Assembly: GCA_964036045.1 (NCBI GenBank)
Contig: OZ038385.1
Span: 35,380,101 to 35,444,100, forward strand
Direction of reading: 5' to 3'
Source of the DNA: Eutreptiella sp. 'Long Island Sound 2002'
Taxonomy: Eukaryota; Euglenozoa; Euglenophyceae; Eutreptiales; Eutreptiaceae
DNA length: 64,000 bases
The notes beneath the pieces were generated by a model, which saw nothing but the letters and a program-made list of their open reading frames with translations, was not told the origin of the DNA and searched no databases. Position numbers and translations under genes: made by a program. This document shows positions 21,086 through 32,400 of this stretch, in pieces. How positions within the stretch are numbered: the first letter of the stretch is position 1; the number at the start of each line of letters is the position of its first letter.

Positions 21086-24000
21086 CGCCCTCGTTGCACT
21101 GGTTAAAAATGACAATTTTTGTTCGCTGTTTTGGGGCATTTTGCGCCGCGTTTTTTGCATCGTGGATTTTTTACGCTAAGTTATCTTCATTTTAGCTATG
21201 TAGATCATTTTTTAGTGTTATTTTACTATGTTTTAATATTCCTCTGGCCGCCAAACGGGGTTTAACGAGGTTTAATCCAACCCCCTCAACGGCAAAAAGG
21301 CGACATCTAAACCCCTTGAAATTAAGTCCTCCCCGCCCTAGGAACCCGTTTTGCCCACGTAGATGGTGACACTAGTGTGCAACCCCTGTGATGAAGTGTG
21401 GAAGAGGCCACTTGCACACCCCTTGCACATCAAACCCAAGCTTTCATTTCACCCTCTTCTTCAGTGGATTTTGGGTACAACCAAATCCCCCATGGCATAT
21501 TCCATTAGTGTGCCATGACACAAACCTCCCACATGCCTCATACGTGTGTCCTATACCTACTTGACACCTCCCCCCAAAATTTCCAAATGTAGGGGTTGTG
21601 CAACCGCCCCCTTGCACAAGCATCCCCTTGGACATGCCATCCTAACGAAAAAGAGCTTGTTTTCATGGTACCACCCATTTTCTACCGGTTGCACTTGTGC
21701 AACTGTGTGCCACCGTGTGCAACCACCATGCCACGCGCGTTGCACCACGTGCAACAAACTTGGTGGTTGTTACACACACATCAGACAGCAGTCTTTCCAT
21801 GCTGGATTAGCAATGTTGACCATGTGGATGACTTGGTATCACTACTCAAGTACCTTGCCCTGAGTATTACACTGTTACGTCTCATCGATGAGCATGTTTG
21901 TATGCGGAAGCGTGCAGGAACCCGCGAGGATATCTTTAATCAATTAGGAATGCCATTACATTGATAAACCATGCCAAAGGGGGGCATCTCGTAGCATTTT
22001 TCACGCCAAATTTCAAGCCAAGGGAAATTACGGCGTCGCCGGTACTAGCGCCTAGCACAGTTGCACAGCGGTTGCACTGTGCAACCGTGGTGCAAATCTG
22101 TGAAACTTGCAAAGATTTAGTGAAACTGCTTGCAACCGTCAGTTTTCCTGTGCAAGGCTACCTGGGCAAAACAGGTTCCTAGGGCGGTAATCATGTCTAT
22201 GGTGATTTTATCCTCACCTACCAACAAACCGCATGGGTACTCGGATCATAGCTGGTATATTTGAAGGTAAAAAGTAACGGAGCCACCGGAGTTCTTTTCC
22301 TTTTTTTCAAGGCTCGCGTATAGAGTGGATGCCGATTAAATTGAGTAGCCATATATAGCCAACCATCAATTGGTGGTGGCCGGCTGCCTCCACGAAACTT
22401 TGATACAAGTATGCTTTTCTTTACTGTAGCCATGGTAGGGTATATGTATATAGACGCAAAAGGGAAAGTCCCCAAAGGACAAGCCCACAAGTGTCTTTAG
22501 ACATTTGTAGAGAAGTCCTAACTAGTTCCTGCCGAATAATTATAAAAGATTTATATAAATGAATTTTTCAACATTATCATGCATATTTAAGGATTACTCT
22601 ATCACCCAATGTCCACTGCCCGTGCTATTGCTGTGCATCATTTTGCTCTGGATCCAATCCAGTATCAATACAGCTGCACAAGTGCGGACATATTTCACAA
22701 ACATCGTAGATAGCTTGATTGTGTTGGCAGCATTGAGGAGACATACCGATAAGAAGAATTGATTTTATCTTGCATTTGCACAATTTTTATTATAGTACTG
22801 TGCATATCTTAAGGATTATGTACTGCATGCATATATTGCACGAAGTATAAGTTGTGCGTTGTTATTCACCATGCTGTCATTAGGCAATCATTTCGAAATG
22901 ATCCAACACGCCACCAAATATCTACAATTTTAACAAACACGATTCAAGGTTTCACATTTGGTTAACCAAGTTTTCCCCCCGCATGAATGAATGGATCACC
23001 TGTATTATAGCAACGCAATGTAGCCACAAATAGAAAATTGCTTTGACCTTAGGCCACAAATTTGTTCAATTAGTGTGTTGTATTGTCGCGATACAATACG
23101 CGTATTTATACGTTACATGTATGTATGCGCTGTCTATTACTAGGCCTGTCATGCAGCCCTTTGGTGCCCTTAATGCTGTCCGTCAATTGAATACACATAC
23201 TAGCACGATTGCACAAATGGTAGCTGCTTAACAACGCACACCAACATGCAACGTGGAAAAGAGATGACCCTTTCATAGAGATGATCGAAACGCACTGAAA
23301 GCAGTTCACATCGCCTAAACGTGACTCACTGGCGTACTTTGGTTTCACCAGAAATAGCGACAAAGCTAAAAAGAGAAAACAGGGCCAACAAGGCCCCGAA
23401 TCTCCTCTACCTGACCCTAGGAACTCCCGAAGCAGGTCTAAGAGGCTGAAACAAACCTGTGTTATGTTTCTTAAAATAGCTGGGGGGCGGGGGGGGGGTA
23501 ATTTGATAGGCTCCAAAACCAGTTGTGGACAAATGCCGATTCGAAGATTTATTGAACCTGCATTGGTCCCATAACAGCCCCATTTGAACACTTTGCTCGA
23601 CTTTCGAAAAGCCTACACGGGCCACCGGAGGCTCTACTTGGGCTGAAAACAGTTGTGAGAGCTCGAGAATCACTCGTCGGGAAACATATTTTTGGCCCCA
23701 TTTGGAGCCTGGTTTGTCCCCAACAATCCTCACTTTCAAGGCTCTTTGGAAGTTTTGAAGTGCCCCAACATGTAAGCGCAGGCTTAAAGCAGGTTACAAT
23801 CGCGTGTTAGGGCATCCCAAATGGTCAAAGAACAATTTTTTTAAAAAAACATGTGGCCCCCCTTGACACCCCGATTGCAGCACTTTTACCCCTGTTGGTT
23901 TGGGCACTATGCAGTGCTCTGGCTGACTGCCATGTCCTCTTGTAATACAGTCCCACAAACCACGTTCTGTGGGATGAAATTAAACCATGTAACCTGATCC

Positions 24001-24274
24001 AATCCAAATCCAGTCAACGGTTTTGAAATTAGGCTGAGGGAATTCACTGGTAAAGAAATCAGCACGGCGTCCCCTGGCCTTCCGCCACACAGAGTCGCAT
24101 CGGGTGAGCAGCGTTGAACCTGACATGGCCATGGAACCTGACGCCGCCTGGAGGACAATTTTGTCGACACCCCCCCGCCCCCTCTGGCCCCAATTGTAGT
24201 GTCTCAACACATATATCTCAGAATCATCAGCAGGGCGGCATCAATGGCACCCCACTGCTTCCCAAAAACCAAAT
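21086..24274. other. Non-coding stretch, TTGCAC/GTGCAA-rich in its first part
   Basis: Between about 21360 and 22170 the hexamers TTGCAC and GTGCAA occur many times in both orientations, forming many small inverted repeats. From 22170 to 24274 I see only ordinary AT-rich sequence and a G-rich tract at about 23480-23500. No gene is supported. Confidence 0.45.
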
Positions 24275-24600
24275 CTTGCCATTCCTTAATCCATAAGTGC
24301 TATACCTTATCATGCCCTGATCCGAACATGGTATCCCCTACCAGGTTTTGATCCAAAAGGTATTATTCCTTGCCATGCCTTGATCCTAAGGTGATCTGCC
24401 TTGCCAAGCCGTGATCTAGAAGGGCTATGCCTGTACGTGCCTTGCCATGTGTTGATCCAAAAAGAATATGCCTTGCCATGCCTGATCTAGAAGGTGCTAT
24501 GGCTTGCCATGCGTTGATCCAAAAGGTGATATGACTTAGCATATGCCTTGATGCAAATAGTGGTATGCCTTGCCATGCCTTAATCCAAAAGTACATTGCC
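24275..24600. repeat. Degenerate minisatellite, period about 30-35 bp
   Basis: The phrase CCTTGCCATGCCTTGATCC, followed by AAAAGGTG-like spacer, recurs roughly ten times with many substitutions. Its open minus-strand frame has no recognised domain. Confidence 0.7.
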
Positions 24601-25136
24601 GCAGGAGGGATGGGCGCCATGTTCGTGCATACCACCTATATGCCTCCTTCCCTGCCCTCACATTAAAGAGAAAAACACAAGTCTGGTCCAGAGTACAGGT
24701 ACAAATCAGGAAAACCGCGTTGACGTTCATGACTGTGCTTGCATGTCAAATAGCTCAATGCCAGCCGGCAACTCAGCACCACTCTGTGCGTGTGTCCGCA
24801 CGTGTTGCTGAGTTGTTTTTCGTGTGGTTCAAGTGCCCCTGCAGGTGCGGGTGCAGAAGTAGCACCGGAAAGCATGGGGTACACAACGACAGCTGTGCAC
24901 AGTGACTGAAGCTGGGGCACTGTACTCCCAGGTCTCACTGTGCGTGCTCTCCTGGGTAGTTGCTGGCTGGCTGGCTGGCTGGTTAACCCTACCCCAGCCC
25001 CTGACCCTACCTACCTAATGGGACACAGCAGCAGAATAAAGAAGACAAAGGGGAACAAAAGCAGGTGCCATATGTACAAAGGGCACATGCTGCGCCGTGC
25101 AGCGCCCAGGCAGCTCCACATACACGTCTTCCTCAT
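24601..25136. other. Unassigned sequence with a short CTGG tetranucleotide run
   Basis: It contains a (CTGG)n tract at about 24961-24982. A minus-strand open stretch near 25010-25130 includes EEDVYVELPGRCTAQHVPF with GC-biased third positions and could be an exon, but I cannot place its splice sites. Confidence 0.3.
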
Positions 25137-25255
25137 TTGACACACACTCACTGTGTGTGCGTGTGCGTGTGCCTGTGCGTGCGTGTGTGTGTGTGCGTGT
25201 GAGTGATTGTGTATGTGCATGTATGTGCGTGTGTGCGCCTCTGTGCTGGGCTGTG
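25137..25255. repeat. Interrupted GT/TGCG repeat, copy 1
   Basis: It starts TTGACACACACTCACTGTGT, where CACACA and TGTGTG can pair around a short spacer, and then continues as an imperfect GTGC/GTGT tract. The same start and the same following word GTGAGTGATTGTGTATG occur at 25986-26050. It probably lies in an intron. Confidence 0.7.
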
Positions 25256-25262
25256 CGGGCAG

Positions 25263-25361
25263 ATCAAGGCCTTGCTGCACACGTGCGAGTGCGCGCAGCC
25301 GCGGCGGGACCGGACGTACCAGGAGCACCTGCTACCAGCGATGCAGTTCGTGCATCAGAGG
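25263..25361 (+). CDS. Candidate exon, unknown protein
   Basis: After a GGGCAG acceptor, 33 codons read IKALLHTCECAQPRRDRTYQ and EHLLPAMQFVHQR with nearly all third positions G or C, before a possible donor G|GTACCA. The preceding GT-rich tract is intron-like. I recognise no domain. The coding claim rests on codon bias and splice-like borders only. Confidence 0.3.
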
Positions 25362-25440
25362 GTACCAAAGGGGCGCACGAACTTGAGACCAGCGTCTAAG
25401 GGGTGTCCCGTGGGGAATGTAAGGCAAGAGGGCTCAGGGC

Positions 25441-25712
25441 TGGCTGATCTCAACCCGGGGGACTGGTGAGGACCCCCTTGAGCGGTTTGTCCCTGTACCC
25501 AAGCCATGTGTTCTACCCATTCTTGAATGTTCATAGGGCCACGGCGAGCAACAACCAATGCAAAATATGAACGGGGGCACCCCGGCCATAATGCCGACGG
25601 TAGCGCCAGGGCAACCACGATCATAGCGGTCAAGATATTTGCAGTTGATTTCCATGTCGCCTGCGCAATCGACAAAATTGTCAATCATGTCGAGAATGTG
25701 AATGGGTGAAAT
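25441..25712 (-). CDS. Candidate exon with hydrophobic segment, unknown protein
   Basis: On the minus strand a TTTGACAG acceptor at 25713 precedes an open frame reading ISPIHILDMIDNFVDCAGDM, then INCKYLDRYDRGCPG and GIMAGVPPFIFCIGCC. The last could be a membrane-spanning segment. The frame ends at TGA near 25441. It may belong with the GC-rich minus-strand block at 26147-26700. No family is recognised. Confidence 0.3.
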
Positions 25713-25985
25713 CTGTCAAATCTAACTGAATTTGGTCCTGACAAACTGATTGCTTTCTGCTTTCTCGGGCGCGCTGGGACGTCCTGTGTGTGCTACATCG
25801 CGTTTTTCCCGACTTTCTTGGTTGCAAAACTTCAGCATGTGTACTAGTGTACAAACAATTCAGTTGACATATACATTTTGACCAAAGCTCCAGCACACCA
25901 GGGCATGCTCCACCGGAAGGAGGGGTTGTGGTTACCCAGCATCCTCCAAACCCCAGTAACTAGAGACGACAGCGAACTTGCAGAC

Positions 25986-26090
25986 ATTGACACACACTCA
26001 CTGTGTGTGCGTGTGCGTGCATGTGTGTGTGTGTGAGTGATTGTGTATGCGTGTGTATGTGCGTGTGTGTGTGCCTGTGGTGTATGTGTG
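25986..26090. repeat. Interrupted GT/TGCG repeat, copy 2
   Basis: The first 33 bp are the same as the start of copy 1 (25137), including the CACACA/TGTGTG hairpin-capable start. The tract then differs in length. Both copies lie beside coding-like blocks, suggesting a duplicated intron piece. Confidence 0.7.
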
Positions 26091-26146
26091 ACCTGACACA
26101 ACGCCACACAGTGCAGGACCGGAAGAAAAAAACCAACAAACGTCAC

Positions 26147-26700
26147 TGACGGTGCAGGGTGCCGGATCCGGAACCAGCTGCCGGCGGCGTGGGTGAGCAC
26201 CGCGCGCTCCCGCCCGGTAAGGTCTCGTAGGCCCCACAGGTACATGGCGCACCCGAGCAGCACGAGCAGGCTTGCCGAGGCGGAAAGCGGCAGCAGGATC
26301 CAGAAGTCGGTGCGCCACGCGGCCCTCCAGTGGGCCATGCAGCCGAAGTGCCAGACCGCTTGGCTGGAGACGTCGAAGTTGGTGGCCCTCAACACGTATG
26401 CGGATGCGGCGGCGTGGACCGGGACCGGCAAGGGTACCGGCGTGTGCGCGGCCGCGTGCTCGTAGTTTTCGTTTTGGGGAACGGCGACCCCGACGGGCCG
26501 CACCGTCGCCGGGCGCAACATGGACGGCGAGAACGACATCCGCAAGCTCACGGTGAACGCGCTGGTGCTGTACGCCCTCGAGCCGGCAGAAGCCGACCAG
26601 CAGCGGGTCGTGCACGTGATGTGGCCGGGCTTCTTGGGGATGTCCTCGGGCTTCAATGACGCCGGGCGAGCCCTCCCGGCGCCCCCGCCCCACGCTCGTC
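26147..26700 (-). CDS. GC-rich coding-like block, probable membrane protein, strand uncertain
   Basis: The minus frame contains QNENYEHAAAHTPVPLPVPV, ATNFDVSSQAVWHFGCMAHW and TDFWILLPLSASASLLVLLG, the last a likely transmembrane helix, then YLWGLRDLTGRERAVL. It ends near a GTCAGT donor at about 26146. Third positions are strongly GC-biased. In the upper third (26520-26670) the plus frame also looks coding (ENDIRKLTVNALVLYALEP), so the strand of that part is not settled. No known family is recognised. Confidence 0.35.
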
Positions 26701-26829
26701 AGGCATCACCACGAAGAGGGTGGCCCCCCCTACAGCTTGTGAAAATCTGTAGGGCGGGCCACCCTTATGCGCTCGCAGATGCTCAGCGCTGCAACAGAGA
26801 AACGGCGAAACACGCACACCAGGGCCTAA

Positions 26830-27432
26830 AATTGTTACCTACCCCCCCCCCCCCTTGCGCAAGCACGGCCAAGGTCAGAAAAACAACGGTCACACGGGGT
26901 CTTGGTGCTTGGACAAGCCCGGGCTTGCGCGAAAAGACCCGTAAGTGTTGGTGAGCGCTCTCGTGTTGGTGAGGCCTCCGAACCTGCCTCGGGTGGTGAT
27001 GGGGATGGTCTGCGAATTGGGAAGAGGAAACAATCAAAAGGGGCATGATGCTCAATCTCATGCCCATTCCTCATGTACTTCAAATGAATGAAGTCATCCT
27101 CGGACCAACAATGGTGGTAGGCACGTGCTCACCAGTGGATCGGATGTATGTGACACCGATAGCAATTTTGTTCATGGCTGAAAACCACAGCAAAACAAAT
27201 AGCATTGGGTTGCAGTACCAATCACAATGTTGTTGTGAGCAAGAGGAACGATCACAAACATGTCCCAGCCCCTCTTTCCCTCTACACCCAGCACACAATC
27301 ACCAAACGTTGAATTTCTGACCATAATAACCATGGTCAGAAAAAACCAGAAAAACGACGGTCACACGGGGTCTTCGTGCTTGGACAAGCCCGTGCTTGCG
27401 CAAGGGGGGGGGGGGGGGTAAGGTTGTTACCT
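26830..27432. repeat. Inverted plus direct repeat pair around 0.5 kb
   Basis: The stretch at 26832-26868 (GTTACC, a C13 run, then TTGCGCAAGCACGG) is inverted at 27390-27430 (CCGTGCTTGCGCAA, a G run, then GTTAC). Next to these, about 60 bp containing ACGGTCACACGGGGTCTT occurs in direct orientation at 26873-26934 and 27340-27403. The mix suggests a small mobile element or a fold-back duplication. No gene lies between. Confidence 0.55.
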
Positions 27433-28342
27433 GAAGTTGGGAAATAAAGTTGGGACCTGAAGTTGGAACCTAAAGTTCGGACCTACAGATGGCACCGGCT
27501 GGTAGTCAGGGTGGTGACTGGAAAGCCAGCTCACTTTCTAGCGCTGTGCCTGCGGTGTGCCTGCGGTGTGCCCGCGGTGGGCGCGCGCTGTGCAGAACCA
27601 CCCCTAAATCTACCTTGGCCGGTAGCCGAGCGGCGATGTGCTGCCTTGCAACAGCTTTGTCCAGCAGCTGGCAGCTGTGCAACAATGCCCTGCCTTACGG
27701 CCGCTTCTTCTTGCAGCCGTACAGTGTTGTGCTCGCCTTGCATCCCCCCCCCCCCCACACAGACACACTGTGGCACAGTGCATGGACACGCCGACTGGCA
27801 GGCTGCTGGCTGTACACAGCAGCATGGGTATCCGCACTTTAGGGGTGGTGTACCCCTGGCCTGCCACCTGTCTGGGCCTGGTGAACCCTGCAAACCTGGA
27901 ACCCATTCAGACATGCAGAGGAGGGCAGCAAAATACAAGGCAAACTGTGCGAATCGACGTCGCACACCAATGAACATGCTGTTGACACGCAGACCCAAGC
28001 TCCAGATCACCAACTGCACCGGCTCCCCAAACCCGCTCTGAAACAACCAAACTATTATGTAGCAACTCACTGAGTCGGGGCCCTGGGGCATTCCCCCGTC
28101 TCGGTGACTTCTTTTGCGGAGGGTATGACGCACTTTGTGATTAAATGAGAAATTTCAGTGCAGAAAGCCAGGGGGGGATTTTGGGCTTGGGGCTTCTCCT
28201 CCCAAACCACCCAGGCCTTGGGGGGCCGTGGTCTGGCCTCCTTCAGGGAGAGGCCGTGGGCTCACTACACGCTGGGGCACAATTGGATATGCTGTTGGTG
28301 TGCGCTGTGTGTTCATTCCATTAGGCGCCCACTAGGTGCCCA
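27433..28342. other. Unassigned sequence
   Basis: There are frames of up to 200 codons on both strands, but none has biased codon use, clear splice borders or a domain. A C13 run occurs at about 27747-27759. Nothing else can be supported. Confidence 0.35.
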
Positions 28343-28985
28343 TTAGCGCCCAGCAGTCGCTGAACTATCCCAACCCATACCTCTAATCCCGATCCAGGTT
28401 TGGGAATGGGGCATACCATAATGAAGCCGGCTGACCCTTTTTGGCGCCGGCTTCATCAGGCGCTGGACCCGCTGCTTCGGGGTCGGCGGCGCCCTGTGGC
28501 CCTTGCCCTTCCGGGCGGCCAACTGTTGCCGCCGACCCCGCGGCCGCGGCAGATGGGGCTCCGGGGCAGGGGCCTCATCGGGGGCCCAGTCGGGGTCGGC
28601 GACGGCGCCCGTCCGGCCCCGCTTGGCGGCCGGGGCGGCCACTGCGGCTTCCTCCGCCGACACGGCGGAAATGAGCCGCTTGCAGGCGGCTGCGGTGGCA
28701 CGAACTGGGCGCCCTGCGGCCCTGGCGCGAACTGGGCGCCCTGTTCCAACTGATAAGGACCCCCTTCCAACTGATACGGATGCGTCTGCATCCTGCGTAG
28801 CCTCCACACCGGATGCCGAGGACAAGGGGCCCGAGGGGTGTGTATCAGGGTCTGCATCAGGGGCCACCTCCGGCACAACGATAGGCACGTTGGCGGCGTC
28901 TGCAAAATACCCGTTGGGGAGGCCATTGGGCAGGGGTTTGGGCTCAGGAGGAGGGTGGTCAGCAGAGGCAACCGGCGCGCCCTCA
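28343..28985 (-). CDS. Candidate exon of a basic, Pro/Ala-rich protein containing two satellite units
   Basis: A pyrimidine-rich stretch ending CTGAG precedes a minus frame that stays open from about 28985 to TAA at 28343. It begins APVASADHPPPEPKPLPNGL, passes through acidic APDADPDTHPSG, and reaches SVSVGRGSLSVG, which is two units of the downstream 21-bp minisatellite in its ASLSVGR frame. It then has RRQQLAARKGKGHR-like basic stretches and KRGR, a possible nuclear signal. Third positions are mostly G or C. It may be a nuclear protein, but no family is recognised. Plus-strand frames overlap and cannot be excluded. Confidence 0.35.
28744..28785 (-). repeat. Two isolated, inverted units of the 21-bp minisatellite
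   Basis: 28744-28764 is the exact reverse complement of the GGGGGTCC variant of the array unit. 28765-28785 matches the common unit at 18 of 21 positions. They lie about 0.7 kb before the array, which has the opposite orientation, and are flanked by a separate short tandem duplication (CGAACTGGGCGCCCTG twice). Confidence 0.9.
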
Positions 28986-29078
28986 GCCGAGCAAGAGAAC
29001 GCAAAGAAGCAGTGGAGGCCGAGGAACTATATCCATAACCATACCCATACCCTTCCCCCCCCGACACACACATCCAAA

Positions 29079-29416
29079 ATGTACCTCTGCGAAACAGACC
29101 CCGCCCGCCATCCCCTGCAGCCGCTGCACAGGCATCCGGCACACAAGGAGATGGTGATCCAGACCCTGTGCTGCGCCCACCACCTGGTGGCCATGCAGCA
29201 GATTGACCAAGGGGCTAGTGCCCACGTACCTGCGCCTGGCGCGGGAGCAGTCCCGTCTGTCCCTCCTTGCCTCCCCGCACCCCTGACACCCTTTCTCCGT
29301 CCCTTCCCTTCATGCCCCTCCCTATCCCTCGTTTTGTTTCCCAGGCGCTGCGGCGTGGGATCCCGTTTGCCGGCCAGCAGGTCGTCGTGGCACTGTCCCA
29401 GAAGTCGCCCGCATGA
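29079..29416 (+). CDS. Candidate 3' exons of a plus-strand gene ending just before the array
   Basis: A strong acceptor (CGTTTTGTTTCCCAG, ending 29344) precedes 23 codons, ALRRGIPFAGQQVVVALSQK and SPA, then TGA (29414-29416). Upstream, an open GC-biased block from ATG 29079 (MYLCETDPARHPLQPLHR, then KEMVIQTLCCAHHLVAMQQ) could be a previous exon. Another frame, LVPTYLRLAREQSRLSLL, is also plausible, so the joining is uncertain. The stop lies 44 bp before the minisatellite, which would then fall in or beyond the 3' untranslated region. No domain is recognised. Confidence 0.35.
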
Positions 29417-32400
29417 TGACCGACACTGCGGGGCGGCAGAATGGGACGCCTGGGGCCGCGGGCATCCTTATCAGTTGGAAGGGCATCCTTATCAGTTGGA
29501 AGGGGGTCCTTATCAGTTGGAAGGGCATCCTTATCAGTTGGAAGGACAACCCTATCAGTTGGAAGGGCATCCTTATCAGTTGGAAGGGCATCCTTATCAG
29601 TTCGAAGGTCATCCTTATCAGTTGGAAGGGCATCCTTATCAGTTGGAAGGGGGTCCTTATCAGTTGGAAGGGCATCCTTATCAGTTGGAAGGACAACCCT
29701 ATCAGTCGGAAGGGCATCCTTATCAGTTGGAAGGGCATCCTTATCAGTTGGAAGGGGGTCCTTATCGGTTGGAAGGGCATCCTTATCAATCCGAAGGGCA
29801 TCCTTATCAGTTGGAAGGACATCCTGATCAGTTGGAAGGGCATCCTTATCAGTTGGAAGGGCATCCTTATCAGCTCGAAGGGCATCCTTATCAGTTGGAA
29901 GGGCATCCTTATCAGTTGGAAGGGCATCCTTATCAGTTGGAAGGGGGTCCTTATCAGTTGGAAGGGCATCCTTATCAGTTGGAAGGGCATCCTTATCAGT
30001 TGGGAGGGCATCCTTATCAGTTGGAAGGTCATCCTTATCAGTTGGAAGGGCATCCTTATCAGTTGGAAGGACATCCTTATCAGTTGGAAGGACATCCTGA
30101 TCAGTTGGAAGGGCATCCTTATCAGCTGGAAGGGGGTCCTTATCGGTTGGAAGGGCATCCTTATCAGTTGGACGGGCATCCTTATCAGTTGGAAGGGCAT
30201 CTTTATCAGTTGGAAGGGCATCCTTATCAGTTGGAAGGGCATCCTTATCAGTTGGAAGGGTATCCTTATCAGTTGGAAGGGCATCCTTATCAGTTGGAAG
30301 GGCATCCTTATCAGTTGGAAGGTCATCCTTATCCGTTGGAAGGGCATCCTTGTCAGTTGGAAGGGCATCCTTATCAGTTGGAAGGGCATCCTTATCAGTT
30401 GGAAGGGCATCCTTATCAGTTGGAAGGGGGTTCTTATCAGTTGGAAGGACATCCTTATCAGTTGCAAGGGCATCCTTGTCAGTTGGAAGGGCATCCTTAT
30501 CAGTTGGAAGGGCATCCTTATCAGTTGGAAGGGGGTCCTTATCAGTTGGAAGGGGGTGCTTATCGGTTGGAAGGGCATCCTTATCAGTTGGACGGGCATC
30601 CTTATCAGTTGGAAGGGCATCCTTATCAGTTGGAAGGGCATCCTTATCAGTTGGAAGGGCATCCTTATCAGTTGGAAGGGCATCCTTATCAGTTGGAAGG
30701 GCATCCTTATCAGTTGGGAGGGCATCCTTATCAGTTGGAAGGGCATCCATATCAGTTGGAAGGACATCCTTATCAGTTGGAAGGCCATCCTTATCAGTTG
30801 GAAGGGGGTCCTTATCGGTTGGGAGGGCATCCTTATCAGTTGGAAGGGCATCCTTATTAGTTGGAAGGACATCCTTATCAGTTGCAAGGGCATCCTTATC
30901 AGTTGCAAGGGCATCCTTATCAGCTGGAAGGGCATCCTTATCAGCTGGAAGGGCATCCTTATCAGTTGGAAGGGCATCCTTATCAGTTGGAAGGGCATCC
31001 TTATCAGTTGGAAGGGCATCCTTATCAGTTGGAAGGGGGTCCTTATCGGTTGGAAGGGCATCCTTATCAGGTGGAAGGGCATCCTTATCAGTTGGAAGGG
31101 CATCCTTATCAGTTGGAAGGTCATCCTTATCAGTTGGAAGGGCATCCTTATCAGTTGGAAGGGCGTCCTTATCAATTAAAAGGGCATCCTTATCAGTTGG
31201 AAGGGGGTCCTTATCAGTTGGAAGGGCATCCTTATCAGTTGGACGGGCATCCTTATCAGCTGGAAGGACATCCTTATCATTTGGAAGGGGGTCCTTATCG
31301 GTTGGGAGGGCATCCTTATCAGTTGGAAGGGCATCCTTATTAGTTGGAAGGACATCCTTATCAGTTGCAAGGGCATCCTTATCAGTTGCAAGGGCATCCT
31401 TATCAGTTGGAAGGGCATCCTTATCAGCTCGAAGGGCATCCTTATCAGTTGGAAGGGCATCCTTATCAGTTGGAAGGGCATCCTTATCAGTTGGAAGGGC
31501 ATCCTTATCAGTTGGAAGGGGGTCCTTATCGGTTGGAAGGGCATCCTTATCAGTTGCAAGGGCATCCTTATCAGTTGGAAGGGCATCCTTATCAGCTCGA
31601 AGGGCATCCTTATCAGTTGGAAGGGCATCCTTATCAGTTGGAAGGGCATCCTTATCAGTTGGAAGGGCATCCTTATCAGTTGGAAGGGGGTCCTTATCGG
31701 TTGGAAGGGCATCCTTATCAGTTGGAAGGGCATCCTTATCAGTTGGAAGGGCATCCTTATCAGTTGGAAGGGCATCCTTATCAGTTGGAAGGGCATCCTT
31801 ATCAGCTGGAAGGGCATCCTTATCATTTGGAAGGACATCCTTATCAGTTGGAAGGGCATCCTTATCAGTTGGAAGGGCATCCTTATTAGTTGGAAGGGGG
31901 TCCTTATCGGTTGGAAGGGCTCCTTATCAGTTGGAAGGGCATCCTTATCAGTTGGAAGGGCATCGTTATCAGTTGGACAGGCATCCTTATCAGTTGGAAG
32001 GGCATCCTTATCAGTTGGAAGGGCATCCTTATCAGTTGGAAGGACATCCTTATCAGTTGGAAGGGCATCCTTATCAGTTGGAAGGGCATCCTTATCAGTT
32101 GGAAGGGGGTCCTTATCAGTTGGAAGGGCATCCTTATCAGTTGGACGGGCATCCTTATCAGTTGGAAGGTCATCCTTATCAGTTGGACGGGCATCCTTAT
32201 CAGTTGGAAGGGCATCCTTATCAGTTGGAAGGGCATCCTTATCAGTTGGAAGGGCGTCCTTATCAGTTGGAAGGGCATCCTTATCAGTTGGACGGGCATC
32301 CTTATCAATTGTAAGGGCATCCTTATCAGTTGGAAGGGCATCCTTATCAGTTGGAAGGGCATCCTTATCAGTTGGACGGGCATCCTTATCAGTTGGAAGG

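Noticed and set aside
27463-28133. Overlapping frames of up to 200 codons on both strands
   Set aside because: No codon bias, splice borders or motifs distinguish any of them from open sequence expected in GC-rich DNA.
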